Shown: piece by piece, positions 40,184-48,065 of the stretch
How positions within the stretch are numbered: the stretch's first letter is position 1
Layout of the letters: every line of letters starts with the position of its first letter
NCBI GenBank assembly: GCA_002425185.1
Contig: DILT01000013.1
Span: forward strand, 736,221 to 800,220
Reading direction: 5' to 3'
DNA from: Flammeovirgaceae bacterium UBA5585
GTDB lineage: Bacteria > Bacteroidota > Bacteroidia > Cytophagales > Cyclobacteriaceae
DNA length: 64,000 bases
The notes under the pieces: model-generated
Database searches by the model: none
What the model saw: the letters and a program-made list of their open reading frames with translations, nothing else
Told to the model about the DNA's origin: nothing
Made by a program: the position numbers and the translations under genes

Positions 40184-40600
40184 ATGTTATCACAACTTGT
40201 CTACGTTAGCAATAGAAAGCCATCTTGTACACAGGAAGAGATTGATAAAATCCTGAGTTCCTGTAAGAAAAATAACCCAGCCCTTAACATTACTGGGGTA
40301 TTACTTTATTCAGATACCAAATTTATTCAGTTAGTGGAAGGAGATGCTAAAGTTATCATGCAGCTCTATGATAAGATAAAATTAGATTCCCGCCACAGCA
40401 ACACCATGATGATTTCTTATGGGCCGATAAAAGATAAGGCTTTTCCAAGTTGGCACATGGGCACTAAAAAATTGACAACCGATACTATAGATTTCACTAC
40501 GGATATTACCAGTGACGATAAAGTTATTTTTGATAAAATTCTTACTGGAAAAGAAGAAAATGGACAACGGGTATTGAGTTTATTGAAGAAGTTCTTTTGA
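40184..40600 (+). CDS. BLUF-domain blue-light photoreceptor
   Basis: 138 residues, the BLUF fold in about 1-95: LVYVSN with Tyr7, NITGVLLY with Asn35, and FIQLVEG with Gln49. These three residues form the flavin hydrogen-bond network. FPSWHMG (about 91-97) supplies the conserved Trp/Met near the flavin. The remaining 40 residues form a short C-terminal extension with helix-like KVIFDKILTGKEENGQRVLS. It lacks any effector domain, so it must act through a partner protein. No EAL, GGDEF or cyclase gene lies beside it. A strong terminator follows. Confidence 0.93.
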   Translation: MLSQLVYVSNRKPSCTQEEIDKILSSCKKNNPALNITGVLLYSDTKFIQLVEGDAKVIMQLYDKIKLDSRHSNTMMISYGPIKDKAFPSWHMGTKKLTTDTIDFTTDITSDDKVIFDKILTGKEENGQRVLSLLKKFF

Positions 40601-40623
40601 AATTTATTTATAATGCTTTTTAG

Positions 40624-40660
40624 AAAGCTGCATCATAATATTTTGATGCAGCTTTTTTTT
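40624..40660 (+). terminator. Intrinsic terminator after the BLUF gene
   Basis: AAAGCTGCATCA (40624-40635) pairs with TGATGCAGCTTT (40644-40655), a 12-bp stem with an 8-base loop, followed by T to 40660. The stop codon is 24 bases upstream. Confidence 0.9.
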
Positions 40661-40721
40661 ATTACCCAGACCGCTGGTTTTCACAATTCTGGCATATTTA
40701 GTAATCCTGTTAATGTGATAA

Positions 40722-41084
40722 TTAACTTTTCTCAGTCTCCTTCGCCTTTACCCCAAACTCTTTCATTAAATCAACGCCATATTTTCGGATGACTTCAATT
40801 ATGGGGATGGACTTTAGCCCCCGTGCAGTAATAGAGTATTCCACTTTTGGAGGAACTACCGGGTAGACTTTTCGTGTAATAAATCCTTCATTTTCCAAAC
40901 TACGCAAAACACTCGAAAGCATTTTGTGCGTGATGTGTGGCAATTCTTTTTTCAGGTCGCTGTAGCGCAATGTCTTTTCGCGCAGGCGCCACAAAATGGG
41001 CATCTTCCACGTGCCCCCAATGCGATCCATGGCAAACTCAACCGGGTTGTAATAGACCTTCTTATCGTAAATGAAATCGGGCAT
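40722..41084 (-). CDS. HxlR family transcriptional regulator (second)
   Basis: 120 residues: MDRIGGTWKMPILWRLREKT, YSDLKKELPHITHKMLSSVL, EGFITRKVYPVVPPKVEYSI and a basic C terminus. The N-terminal Cys of many HxlR sensors is missing here (YNPVEFAMDRIGG), so oxidation sensing by that route is unlikely. It is divergent from the DJ-1/PfpI gene at 41.2 kb. A palindrome typical of HxlR operators (41132-41153) lies in the gap, so it probably represses that gene and itself. Confidence 0.92.
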   Translation of the reverse strand: MPDFIYDKKVYYNPVEFAMDRIGGTWKMPILWRLREKTLRYSDLKKELPHITHKMLSSVLRSLENEGFITRKVYPVVPPKVEYSITARGLKSIPIIEVIRKYGVDLMKEFGVKAKETEKS

Positions 41085-41131
41085 GGTAATTCAATGTTTT
41101 AAAATTCAGGTATTTTAAGGTCAAATTACCA

Positions 41132-41153
41132 ATACTTTCCTAAAGGGAAGTAT
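41132..41153. promoter_or_regulatory. HxlR-type operator
   Basis: ATACTTTCC (41132-41140), a 4-base TAAA spacer, then GGGAAGTAT (41145-41153): a 9+9 inverted repeat with one G-T mismatch. Known HxlR operators have the same TACTTNCC-type half-sites. It lies between the divergent HxlR and PfpI genes. Confidence 0.6.
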
Positions 41154-41231
41154 CCTACTTAAAAGTTAATATGTTGATACAGGCACTATACAACACCAAT
41201 CTTTGCGTGCATAACGCACAATCAAATCAAC

Positions 41232-41996
41232 ATGGAAAAGGTAAAAGAAAGACAAAGCTATGTGCATTTTCACGGTGCACCCACGAAAGGAAAAATTTTA
41301 ATGGTGGCCAGTTCACCTTCCGTTTCAAAACAAACCGGTTGGCCAATTGGCTTTTGGGCGGCTGAGTTAACGCACCCGCTGCGTGTTTTTCAGGAAGCGG
41401 GTTATGAAGTGGAACTGGTGTCAACGGAAGGTGGTAAACTGGAAATGGATGGCTACTCCAATCCAACGGATTCCAGTGGCTATTCCGCACACGATGTGAT
41501 ATCGCTCGGCTATTTGCAAAAACCTGAGTTTACAGCTATGCTAACCAACACAAAGAAACTGACTGCAGTAAATGTTGCTGATTATGTAGCAATTTTTCTG
41601 GTGGGCGGTCAGGGCCCGATGTACACCTTCCGCGGTAACAAGGAATTGGAAAAGCTTTTTGTTTCATTTTATGAAGCCGGTAAACCCAGTGCCGCTGTAT
41701 GTCACAGCACTACGCTGTTGCTGGAAGCAAAAAAGTCAAACGGTGAACTGCTGGTGAAAGGCAAAACATGGACAGGCTTTGCTGATGCCGAAGAAGAATT
41801 TGCTGATCAGGCTGTGGGCATGAAGATTCAACCTTATCGTATCGAAAGTGAAGCGAGAAAAATTTCCGGCACAAACTTCAAAGTGGCTGCTCCCTTCTCA
41901 TCGTATGCGATTACCGATGGCAACCTGGTAACTGGTCAGCAACAAAACTCCGGGGCGGCTGCTGCTGAAATGGTGGTGGAGTTACTTGGAAAATAA
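41232..41996 (+). CDS. DJ-1/PfpI family protein (Hsp31-like)
   Basis: 254 residues. The acid is in WAAELTHPLRVFQEAGYEVE, the nucleophilic cysteine is in SAAVCHSTTLLLEA (about 154-167), and its following His is adjacent. The extra insertion and length fit the type 1 glutamine-amidotransferase-like branch related to Hsp31 and YhbO. Relatives are glyoxalases or chaperones that repair carbonyl damage. It starts the string of genes 41.2-44.4 kb and is divergent from a HxlR regulator. A DUF481-like barrel gene begins one base after its stop. Confidence 0.9.
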   Translation: MEKVKERQSYVHFHGAPTKGKILMVASSPSVSKQTGWPIGFWAAELTHPLRVFQEAGYEVELVSTEGGKLEMDGYSNPTDSSGYSAHDVISLGYLQKPEFTAMLTNTKKLTAVNVADYVAIFLVGGQGPMYTFRGNKELEKLFVSFYEAGKPSAAVCHSTTLLLEAKKSNGELLVKGKTWTGFADAEEEFADQAVGMKIQPYRIESEARKISGTNFKVAAPFSSYAITDGNLVTGQQQNSGAAAAEMVVELLGK

Positions 41997-41997
41997 C

Positions 41998-42777
41998 ATG
42001 AAGCTGATTGCTTTTTATTTAATCGTAGGACTAGCAGGAGTGCTTAGATGCATTCCTGCTTTTGCACAATTGAATGAGAGCGATACAGCCAGTTTTCAAT
42101 TGCGTGCAGGTGCAACCGGTGCATGGCAAAAAGGAAATGTTGATTTGCTGGTGCTGCGCGGAAGACTGGAACTTGTAACAAATAGTAATCGAGTGATTGT
42201 CTTTAAATCCCAAAGCAATAGCTTGTATCAGTCGTTTAGTGGTTATAAAGCCGACAACGATATCAACAGCCGGAATTATTTCTACCATCAACCCTTCCGG
42301 AGAGTGTATCCGTTTGCGATGATCTATTTACAAACTAATTATCGCAGGCAGGTTGACTTCCGCTGGTTTGGCGGAGCAGGTGCTACATTTCAGTTTGTTC
42401 AAAAGCCGAAAACAAATATGAAAATCTCTGCCAGCATGGTGTATGAAGAAACCGATTTTGGAGACATACAATTCAACGAAGGTTTTTACAATGGAAACAA
42501 TACCATTAGTCTTTGGCGGGCTACCGCTTACCTGGCTGGCTGGCACCGGGTGTTGGATAACCGGCTTAAACTTTTTTACACTGCTTACTGGCAACCCGGG
42601 TTGGATGAAGTAACGAACAGCCGGGCGCAGGTTGATGTCGGCCTGGATTTTCCGGTGTGGAAGGGTTTAAGTTTTCTGGCGCAATACAATTTCACATACG
42701 AACAAGTGGTAACAGCAAGCGTAAAGCAATACGACCGCATTTTCACTTTTGGTATCAGCTATCAGTTTAAAAAGTAG
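41998..42777 (+). CDS. DUF481 outer-membrane barrel protein
   Basis: 259 residues from ATG at 41998 (an upstream TTG at 41986 is in frame but overlaps the previous stop). A signal peptide (MKLIAFYLIVGLAGVLRCIPAFA) precedes FQLRAGATGAWQKGNVDLL and LRGRLELVTNSNRVIVFKSQ. The alternating strand pattern, ending in IFTFGISYQFKK, agrees with the DUF481 family of outer-membrane barrels. Function unknown. It has one base between its ATG and the PfpI stop, and 6 bases before the bestrophin gene, so the three form an operon. Confidence 0.8.
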   Translation: MKLIAFYLIVGLAGVLRCIPAFAQLNESDTASFQLRAGATGAWQKGNVDLLVLRGRLELVTNSNRVIVFKSQSNSLYQSFSGYKADNDINSRNYFYHQPFRRVYPFAMIYLQTNYRRQVDFRWFGGAGATFQFVQKPKTNMKISASMVYEETDFGDIQFNEGFYNGNNTISLWRATAYLAGWHRVLDNRLKLFYTAYWQPGLDEVTNSRAQVDVGLDFPVWKGLSFLAQYNFTYEQVVTASVKQYDRIFTFGISYQFKK

Positions 42778-42783
42778 CAGACT

Positions 42784-43716
42784 ATGATCATTAAGAGAAA
42801 TTTCAATCCCATTCGCGTAGTGAGTTATGTAAAATACGAAGTAGTATTTTCGCTGGTCATTGCACTTACTGTCTGGTTACTCTACCGCAATTTCACACAG
42901 GTGTCATTGCCTTTTTCCATTGCGGCCATCTTGGGCAGTGCGTTGGCGATCTTCATTGCTTTTCGAAACAATAGCGCCTATGGTCGCTGGTGGGAGGCGC
43001 GTACGCTGTGGGGAGGTATTGTCAATTCGAGCCGTGTATTGGCAAGACTCATCATCACCTTTACCGACAGTCATGCCCATCAGCCTAGCTATAATGCCGC
43101 GCGAAGTGAATCGTTTAAAAAACAAATGGTGTATGCCTGTATAGCGTGGGCACATGCCCTGCGATTGCATCTGCGCAAGCAGGAAGATTGGGGACCACTC
43201 AAATCATTTATGGGTGATGAGGATTTTCAATCGCTAAATGAAAGTCAAAATAAACCCAACTTTTTGCATTTGCTTATGGGAAAGAAAATCTATGCGGCCA
43301 TGGCCAACGGTACACTGGGCGGATTTGATTCTTTTCAGATGGAAGGGCAACTGCTGGCGCTGGCCAATTACCAGGGCGGTTGTGAGCGCATCAAAAACAC
43401 ACCTTTATTACGGCAATACGATTATTTCACACGTTTATTTTTGTACGCCTTCATGTTGCTGCTGCCTTTTTCTTTGGTTGGTGATTTCAGCCGGATGGGA
43501 ACGGATTACCTGATGATACCGGTATCGCTCACCGTCTCCTTTGTGTTTGCTATTCTGGCCAAGGTAGGTGAAGTGAACGAAGATCCATTCGAGAACCGAA
43601 TTACCGATGTGCCCTTAACAGCACTGTGTACTACCATTGAACGCGACTTGAAAGAAATGCTGGGAGAGAAGAACTTACCGCCATCCGTTAAACCAGAAAA
43701 TGGATTTATATATTAG
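42784..43716 (+). CDS. Bestrophin-like anion channel protein
   Basis: 310 residues. The family opening NPIRVVSYVKYEVVFSLVIA is followed by FSIAAILGSALAIFIAFRNN and NSAYGRWWEARTLWGGIVNSS, the bestrophin signature, and MLLLPFSLVGDFSRMGTDYL plus DPFENRITDVPLTALCTTIE near the C terminus. Four membrane helices are expected. Bacterial members (YneE type) form pentameric channels for anions, or cations in the Klebsiella case. Its role is unknown. It is third in the PfpI-DUF481-bestrophin unit. Confidence 0.93.
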   Translation: MIIKRNFNPIRVVSYVKYEVVFSLVIALTVWLLYRNFTQVSLPFSIAAILGSALAIFIAFRNNSAYGRWWEARTLWGGIVNSSRVLARLIITFTDSHAHQPSYNAARSESFKKQMVYACIAWAHALRLHLRKQEDWGPLKSFMGDEDFQSLNESQNKPNFLHLLMGKKIYAAMANGTLGGFDSFQMEGQLLALANYQGGCERIKNTPLLRQYDYFTRLFLYAFMLLLPFSLVGDFSRMGTDYLMIPVSLTVSFVFAILAKVGEVNEDPFENRITDVPLTALCTTIERDLKEMLGEKNLPPSVKPENGFIY

Positions 43717-43739
43717 GGGCACGTCAACATTTATTCATT

Positions 43740-44357
43740 ATGAGAATTGCAATCATTGGAACCGGAAACGTAGGTGGGGCACTCGCCACCGCCTGGTCAA
43801 AAGCAGGGCATACTATTTTATTGGGTGTGCAGGATACTAAAAATTTTAAGGGGAAAGAATTGCTGAATAACATCAACACCTCCGTTCATAGCATTCCCGA
43901 AGCTGTACGCGAGGCGGAGATTATACTCATAGCAACACCGGCACCTGCTGCCGGGGAAGTGGCTAAATCTTTGGGCGATACATCTGGCAAAGTTATCATT
44001 GATGCTATGAATGTGGTAATGGGCCGCGGGCCCGCTGGTTTTACGAATACAGCTGATGCTATTTTGGCGAATACACTTACCCGCGATGTAGTGAAGAGTT
44101 TCAATACCACCGGTTTCAACAACATGCTGAACCCAAATTATGGTAACACGGCCCTTGATATGTTTATGGCTGGCGACAGCGAAAAAGGGAAGCGGATCGT
44201 CCATCAATTAGCCCTGGATGCCGGCTTTGCCGAATGCTACGATATAGGTGGCAACGATAAGTTTCAACTAATGGAGCAGTTCGCCTTTTTCTGGATTAAC
44301 CTGGCCATGATGCGCGGGCAGGGGCGCGATATTGGCTTCAAATTGCTGAAGCGGTAA
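43740..44357 (+). CDS. NAD(P)-binding F420-reductase-like oxidoreductase (second)
   Basis: 205 residues. IIGTGNVGGALATAWSKAGH is the Rossmann glycine motif; ILIATPAPAAGEVAKSLGD, IIDAMNVVMGRGPAGFTNTA and VVKSFNTTGFNNMLNP follow. It belongs to the same COG2085 family as the gene at 33.7 kb and is about equally long. It may reduce a flavin or quinone. It starts 23 bases after the bestrophin gene. A MarR-type palindrome and promoter lie in the 112 bases after it. Confidence 0.85.
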   Translation: MRIAIIGTGNVGGALATAWSKAGHTILLGVQDTKNFKGKELLNNINTSVHSIPEAVREAEIILIATPAPAAGEVAKSLGDTSGKVIIDAMNVVMGRGPAGFTNTADAILANTLTRDVVKSFNTTGFNNMLNPNYGNTALDMFMAGDSEKGKRIVHQLALDAGFAECYDIGGNDKFQLMEQFAFFWINLAMMRGQGRDIGFKLLKR

Positions 44358-44412
44358 CCCTTCACATTTCTTGTACAAGCCGACTTTTTCTCTCCGGGAA
44401 CAATTTGACGGT

Positions 44413-44447
44413 AATTGTTGTATATACAACAATTGTATATAACTTCG
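44413..44447 (+). promoter_or_regulatory. Pirin-gene promoter with a 22-bp palindromic operator
   Basis: A perfect 22-base palindrome fills 44413-44434, centred on TGTATATACA. It contains GTATATACAACAATTGT (44420-44436 in total), also found before marR at 23010-23026. The promoter TTG (44418-44420)-N19-TAACTTCG (44440-44447) uses the palindrome as its -33 region, so a bound repressor would block it. The -7 box has one mismatch to TAnnTTTG. The ATG is at 44470. Confidence 0.75.
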
Positions 44448-44469
44448 TTAACCTTTAATCCAAAAACAC

Positions 44470-45180
44470 ATGAAAACCGTTCTGCATAAAGCCACTACCC
44501 GCGGCCATGCCAACCATGGCTGGCTTGACTCATACCATACGTTCAGTTTTGCCGGCTACTACGACCCGGCACGCATGCATTTTGGTGCCCTTCGTGTACT
44601 CAATGACGATGTGGTAAAAGGCGGGGCAGGTTTTGGCCAGCACCCGCACGATAATATGGAGATAATTTCCATTCCCCTTCGCGGTGCCTTAGAGCATGGC
44701 GACAACACCGGTGGGCATGGCATTATCCAATCGGGAGAGGTACAGATTATGAGCGCAGGCTCCGGCATTGCGCATAGCGAGAAGAATGCTTCAAAAACCG
44801 AAGATGTAAATTTTCTGCAAATCTGGGTTTTTCCTAAAGAGCGCAACATCCAGCCACGCTATGACCAGAAACTCTTTCCTTCAACGGATCGCTTAAACAA
44901 ATTTCAAACAGTAGTTTCTCCTGAAAAGAATAACGGTGCCTTGTGGATTAACCAGGATGCCTGGTTTTCGCTTGGTAAATTTGAAAAAGGCAAAAGCACA
45001 GAGTATTCAATTAAGAAACAAGGAAATGGAGTTTATGCTTTTGTTATTGATGGCGATGTGACCATCAACGATCAGCAATTGAACAAGCGTGATGGATTCG
45101 GTATCTGGGATGTTGAAAAAATCGTCATTAGCGCTGGTCAGGATGCCGAAGTATTACTGATTGAAGTACCGATGAATTAA
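44470..45180 (+). CDS. Pirin family protein (YhaK-like)
   Basis: 236 residues. The cupin metal ligands are present: HPHDN and AHSEKN (HxH and HxE type). Family motifs ATTRGHANHGWLDSYHTFSF and HFGALRVLNDDVVKGG open the protein, and GEVQIMSAGSGIAHSEKN spans the second ligand set. Pirins include quercetinases and redox-sensitive proteins of unclear job; YhaK is cytosolic. Its promoter overlaps the palindrome of the previous entry, so it is probably controlled by the MarR protein. Three stress-type genes follow on the same strand. Confidence 0.92.
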   Translation: MKTVLHKATTRGHANHGWLDSYHTFSFAGYYDPARMHFGALRVLNDDVVKGGAGFGQHPHDNMEIISIPLRGALEHGDNTGGHGIIQSGEVQIMSAGSGIAHSEKNASKTEDVNFLQIWVFPKERNIQPRYDQKLFPSTDRLNKFQTVVSPEKNNGALWINQDAWFSLGKFEKGKSTEYSIKKQGNGVYAFVIDGDVTINDQQLNKRDGFGIWDVEKIVISAGQDAEVLLIEVPMN

Positions 45181-45252
45181 TGGGTGCTCGTTGTTGCTGT
45201 TCACTCTTTTAATAAGAGATGAATAATTAACCGCTATCAATCAAGGACGAAT

Positions 45253-46122
45253 ATGAAATCCAGGACAGTATCCCGTTTACTCTACGCACATCAGGCCGAC
45301 ATGGGCGGACTGCCCATTCGGCAACCTCTGCCTACACAACAGGTACAACAAATTGATCCTTTTTTGTTGCTCCATCATGCCAACATAAAAGTTCCAAAAC
45401 ACGTTGAAACCGACCATGCCGGTGTTGGCCCCCATCCACATCGCGGGTTTTCACCGGTAACATTTATTTTTCAGGGTGGTGTTCATCATCGTGATAGCCG
45501 CGGAAACGACAGCACCATTTATGCTGGCGGGGCACAGTGGATGAATGCCGGAATGGGCATTATTCACAGCGAACGCCCTCCGCATGATATTCATGAAATT
45601 GGCAGTCGACAGGAAATTATTCAACTCTGGATAAATACACCGGCTAAAAATAAAATGGACCAGCCGGCTTATTTCCCATTGGCATCGGCAGATGTTCCAG
45701 CCATTAAATCGGATGATGGTTTGATAACCGTAAAGATTTTTGCGGGTGAACTGCTTGGTGTTAAAGGCCCTGTTCCATCGCAAGCGGTTGTGAATGCCGC
45801 TACAGCAGAGCTAAAAAAGGGAGGTAAAATATCTATTCCGTTACCGAGCCATCATAATGTTTTACTCTACCTGCTCGATGGAAAGCTTAATGTTGACGGG
45901 TTTGGCATGGTGGAAGAATTACACCTGATCCAATTTAACAATGATGGTGATGGAATTTCACTTTCCGCCCTGGCGGATACGCGTGTTCTATTATTAAGTG
46001 GTGAGCCGCTGAATGAGCCAGTGGTAGCTCATGGTCCTTTTGTTATGAACAATCAGACACAAATATTGGAAGCCATGCGTGATTACCAGTTGGGGAAGAT
46101 GGGGGTGCTCATTGAAGAATAG
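45253..46122 (+). CDS. Pirin family protein (second)
   Basis: 289 residues. PHPHRGFSPVTFIFQGGVHH and NAGMGIIHSERPPHD carry the HxH and HxE metal ligands of a pirin; IDPFLLLHHANIKVPK is the typical start of the N-terminal cupin. The C-terminal cupin is also complete. It is longer than its neighbour by about 50 residues and nearer to the eukaryotic pirin (quercetin dioxygenase-like) group. It lies 72 bases after the first pirin gene. Substrate unknown. Confidence 0.92.
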   Translation: MKSRTVSRLLYAHQADMGGLPIRQPLPTQQVQQIDPFLLLHHANIKVPKHVETDHAGVGPHPHRGFSPVTFIFQGGVHHRDSRGNDSTIYAGGAQWMNAGMGIIHSERPPHDIHEIGSRQEIIQLWINTPAKNKMDQPAYFPLASADVPAIKSDDGLITVKIFAGELLGVKGPVPSQAVVNAATAELKKGGKISIPLPSHHNVLLYLLDGKLNVDGFGMVEELHLIQFNNDGDGISLSALADTRVLLLSGEPLNEPVVAHGPFVMNNQTQILEAMRDYQLGKMGVLIEE

Positions 46123-46200
46123 CATCTCTGAAACCGGATGAATGGAACTAAACCAAAGTAAGAATTTAATGTTATAAAAGGGAATTGAAATAAATTAGCG

Positions 46201-46803
46201 ATGGAAGTACAACATATAAAAATGGAAACAACCTCAACTATTGAATCTCCGGTACTTGATATTATTGAAAGCCGTAGAAGTTTACGGGCCTATTCGGGTA
46301 TGCCGGTGGAGGAAGAAAAAATTAAATCGCTATTTGAGGCGGCACGCTGGGCCCCCTCCAGCATGAACGAACAACCGTGGACGTACATTTATGCTACCAA
46401 AGAGCAACCCGAACTATGGGCTAAAATTTTCAACACTTTGTCGGAAGGAAATAGAATATGGGCAGTTGATGCACCGTTGCTGATTGCCAGTTTTGTTCGC
46501 ACCAAACACATCCGAAATGGTGTGCCCAATAACGCTGCGCGCTACGACCTTGGCGGAGCCAATGCATTTTTATCGTTGCAGGCAACGAAACTTGGTTTAA
46601 ATGTTCACCAAATGGGTGGCTTTGATAAGGTAAAATTGGTTGAGGATTTAAATGTACCTTTGGATGAGTACGAACCGGTTGTGGTGATGGCAATAGGTTA
46701 CCCGGGTGATGCCGATAAACTGCCGGAAAACCTGAAACAGCGCGAAACGTCACCAAGGGTTCGCTACACACAGGAGAGTTTTGTAAGGAATAAAAGTTTT
46801 TAA
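46201..46803 (+). CDS. Nitroreductase family protein
   Basis: 200 residues from ATG at 46201; M8 is an alternative start. SRRSLRAYSGMPVEEEKIKS and AARWAPSSMNEQPWTYIYAT are the FMN-binding opening of the nitroreductase fold, and GGANAFLSLQATKLGLNVHQ and VVVMAIGYPG end the pattern. The enzymes use NAD(P)H and FMN to reduce nitro or quinone compounds. Its place after two pirins fits a response to electrophiles. A hairpin and a block of inverted repeats follow. Confidence 0.92.
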   Translation: MEVQHIKMETTSTIESPVLDIIESRRSLRAYSGMPVEEEKIKSLFEAARWAPSSMNEQPWTYIYATKEQPELWAKIFNTLSEGNRIWAVDAPLLIASFVRTKHIRNGVPNNAARYDLGGANAFLSLQATKLGLNVHQMGGFDKVKLVEDLNVPLDEYEPVVVMAIGYPGDADKLPENLKQRETSPRVRYTQESFVRNKSF

Positions 46804-46809
46804 CCGGAG

Positions 46810-46835
46810 CTATGCAATAGGTTTTTATTGCATAG
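46810..46835 (+). terminator. Hairpin after the nitroreductase gene
   Basis: CTATGCAAT (46810-46818) pairs exactly with ATTGCATAG (46827-46835) across an 8-base T-rich loop; only three T follow. A weak terminator or a processing hairpin. Confidence 0.5.
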
Positions 46836-46842
46836 TTTGACG

Positions 46843-46946
46843 AATGAAAATCACCAACTTAGACTAATTTTTGATCAACCTGATTGGTGATTTTCATTGT
46901 CAAGGTTAACCCTGACAATCCTGACGCTTGCGTATGGATTCGTCAG
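46843..46946. repeat. Block of three inverted repeats
   Basis: First, 46843-46857 and 46884-46898 are exact 15-base inverted repeats across 26 bases. Second, ATTGTCA (46896-46902) pairs with TGACAAT (46913-46919), sharing three bases with the first. Third, CTGACG (46921-46926) pairs with CGTCAG (46941-46946). The block is in the 189-base gap between the nitroreductase and OsmC genes and holds no reading frame. It may be a degenerate repeat element or a structured leader for OsmC. Confidence 0.65.
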
Positions 46947-46992
46947 CCTTATTGAGTTGGTATTAAGTTTCAAGGTATAATCCGGGTTTAAC

Positions 46993-47406
46993 ATGCACGA
47001 TGAGGGAATTCAAGCAGCCGTAGCAACCATCGGTAACGATGTTTACAAAACCGAACTGGTTGCCAGAACACATAACATTACTGCTGATGAACCCCTGGAT
47101 GTTGGTGGTAACGATCTTGGCCCACGCCCCGGAGACTTTATACGGATGGGCCTGGCATCATGCACGGCCATTACGCTTCGCATGTATGCCAACCGCAAAA
47201 ACTGGGATGTACAACAAATCCGTGTCACTGTTTCCAATGGCCCCTTTGCGGGCAAGACTTCCTACAAAACTGAAGTAGAAATTACAGGAACCCTGGATGA
47301 TGAGCAGCGCAACCGGTTGTTGCAAATTGCCAGACTTTGTCCCGTACATAAAGCCCTCACTAACCCGATTGAAATTGATACAATGTTGTCGGTTGTTAGT
47401 TCTTAG
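46993..47406 (+). CDS. OsmC family peroxiredoxin-like protein
   Basis: 137 residues. The two catalytic cysteines are in MGLASCTAITLRMYA (about 51-65) and ARLCPVHKALT (about 116-126), as in OsmC/Ohr. VGGNDLGPRPGDFIRMGLAS is the common family approach to the first cysteine. These proteins reduce organic hydroperoxides. It follows the nitroreductase after the inverted-repeat block and is followed by a MITE-like element. It may share the pirin operator or have its own promoter, since the gap is long. Confidence 0.92.
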   Translation: MHDEGIQAAVATIGNDVYKTELVARTHNITADEPLDVGGNDLGPRPGDFIRMGLASCTAITLRMYANRKNWDVQQIRVTVSNGPFAGKTSYKTEVEITGTLDDEQRNRLLQIARLCPVHKALTNPIEIDTMLSVVSS

Positions 47407-47411
47407 TTATT

Positions 47412-47552
47412 AGAAGCCATCTCAAAAATATATTTTATGTCATTGCGAGGGAGGAACGACCGAAGCAATCCCCTTATCTTGCTTAAGAAATCGGGATTGC
47501 TTCTCCGCCTATGGCGGATCGCAATGACGTGAGTATTTTTGAGATGTGTTCT
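47412..47552. mobile_element. MITE-like element, copy 1
   Basis: 141 bases with terminal inverted repeats AGAAGCCATCTCAAAAAT (left) and, inverted, ATTTTTGAGATGTGTTCT (right, two mismatches). The inside holds the TCATTGCGAGG / GCAATGACG type palindrome that is a widespread bacterial intergenic repeat, and TCCGCC-TAT-GGCGGA. TA dinucleotides flank the ends. No transposase is encoded. A second copy lies at 51900-52039. Confidence 0.8.
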
Positions 47553-47602
47553 AGTATGATTTTACCAACAACTAATAACGATCAACCAACAACTTTTATC
47601 AA

Positions 47603-48031
47603 ATGAAAGACATCACAAAAAAATACACCAATGGCGAAGTAACCATCGTCTGGAAGCCGGATATGTGTATTCATTCTGCTATTTGCTTTCGCGGATTAGG
47701 TGAAGTGTTCGATCCGCAAAAGCGCCCATGGGTAAATCCTCAAGGTGCCAGCACAGATCAAATCGTGGCGCAGGTTAAGAAATGCCCCAGCGGTGCCTTA
47801 AGTTACTTTATGAACGAGGAAGTTGCAGCGGGTCCCATAAAGGTTGAAGCAGAAACCATTGTAGAAACAACACCCAACGGCCCGCTGATGGTGTATGGTA
47901 ACGTTACGGTAAAAGATGCAAACGGCACCCTAACCCGAAAAAATAATGCCACGGCTTTTTGTAGGTGTGGGGGATCCTCCAACAAGCCCTACTGCGATGG
48001 CACCCATAAGAAAATCAACTTTCAGGGATAA
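47603..48031 (+). CDS. Iron-sulfur protein: divergent 4Fe-4S domain plus CDGSH domain
   Basis: 142 residues. The N-terminal 68 or so residues are a Fer4_19 domain with Cys22, Cys28 and Cys61 (MCIHSAIC, KKCPSGA). The C-terminal 25 residues form a CDGSH zinc-finger-like site FCRCGGSSNKPYCDGTH with Cys120, Cys122, Cys131 and His135, which binds a 2Fe-2S cluster. Such fused proteins are common in Bacteroidota and their electron partner is not known. It begins 50 bases after the MITE. A lone gene with its own start. Confidence 0.93.
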   Translation: MKDITKKYTNGEVTIVWKPDMCIHSAICFRGLGEVFDPQKRPWVNPQGASTDQIVAQVKKCPSGALSYFMNEEVAAGPIKVEAETIVETTPNGPLMVYGNVTVKDANGTLTRKNNATAFCRCGGSSNKPYCDGTHKKINFQG

Positions 48032-48065
48032 GGGCATCCTGAATCTTTCTTAATTTCAGGGAATT

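Noticed and set aside
47430..47530. CRISPR-like repeat pattern in the TTGCGAGG-type palindromes
   Set aside because: There is one palindrome per element with no regular spacer array; no cas genes are present.
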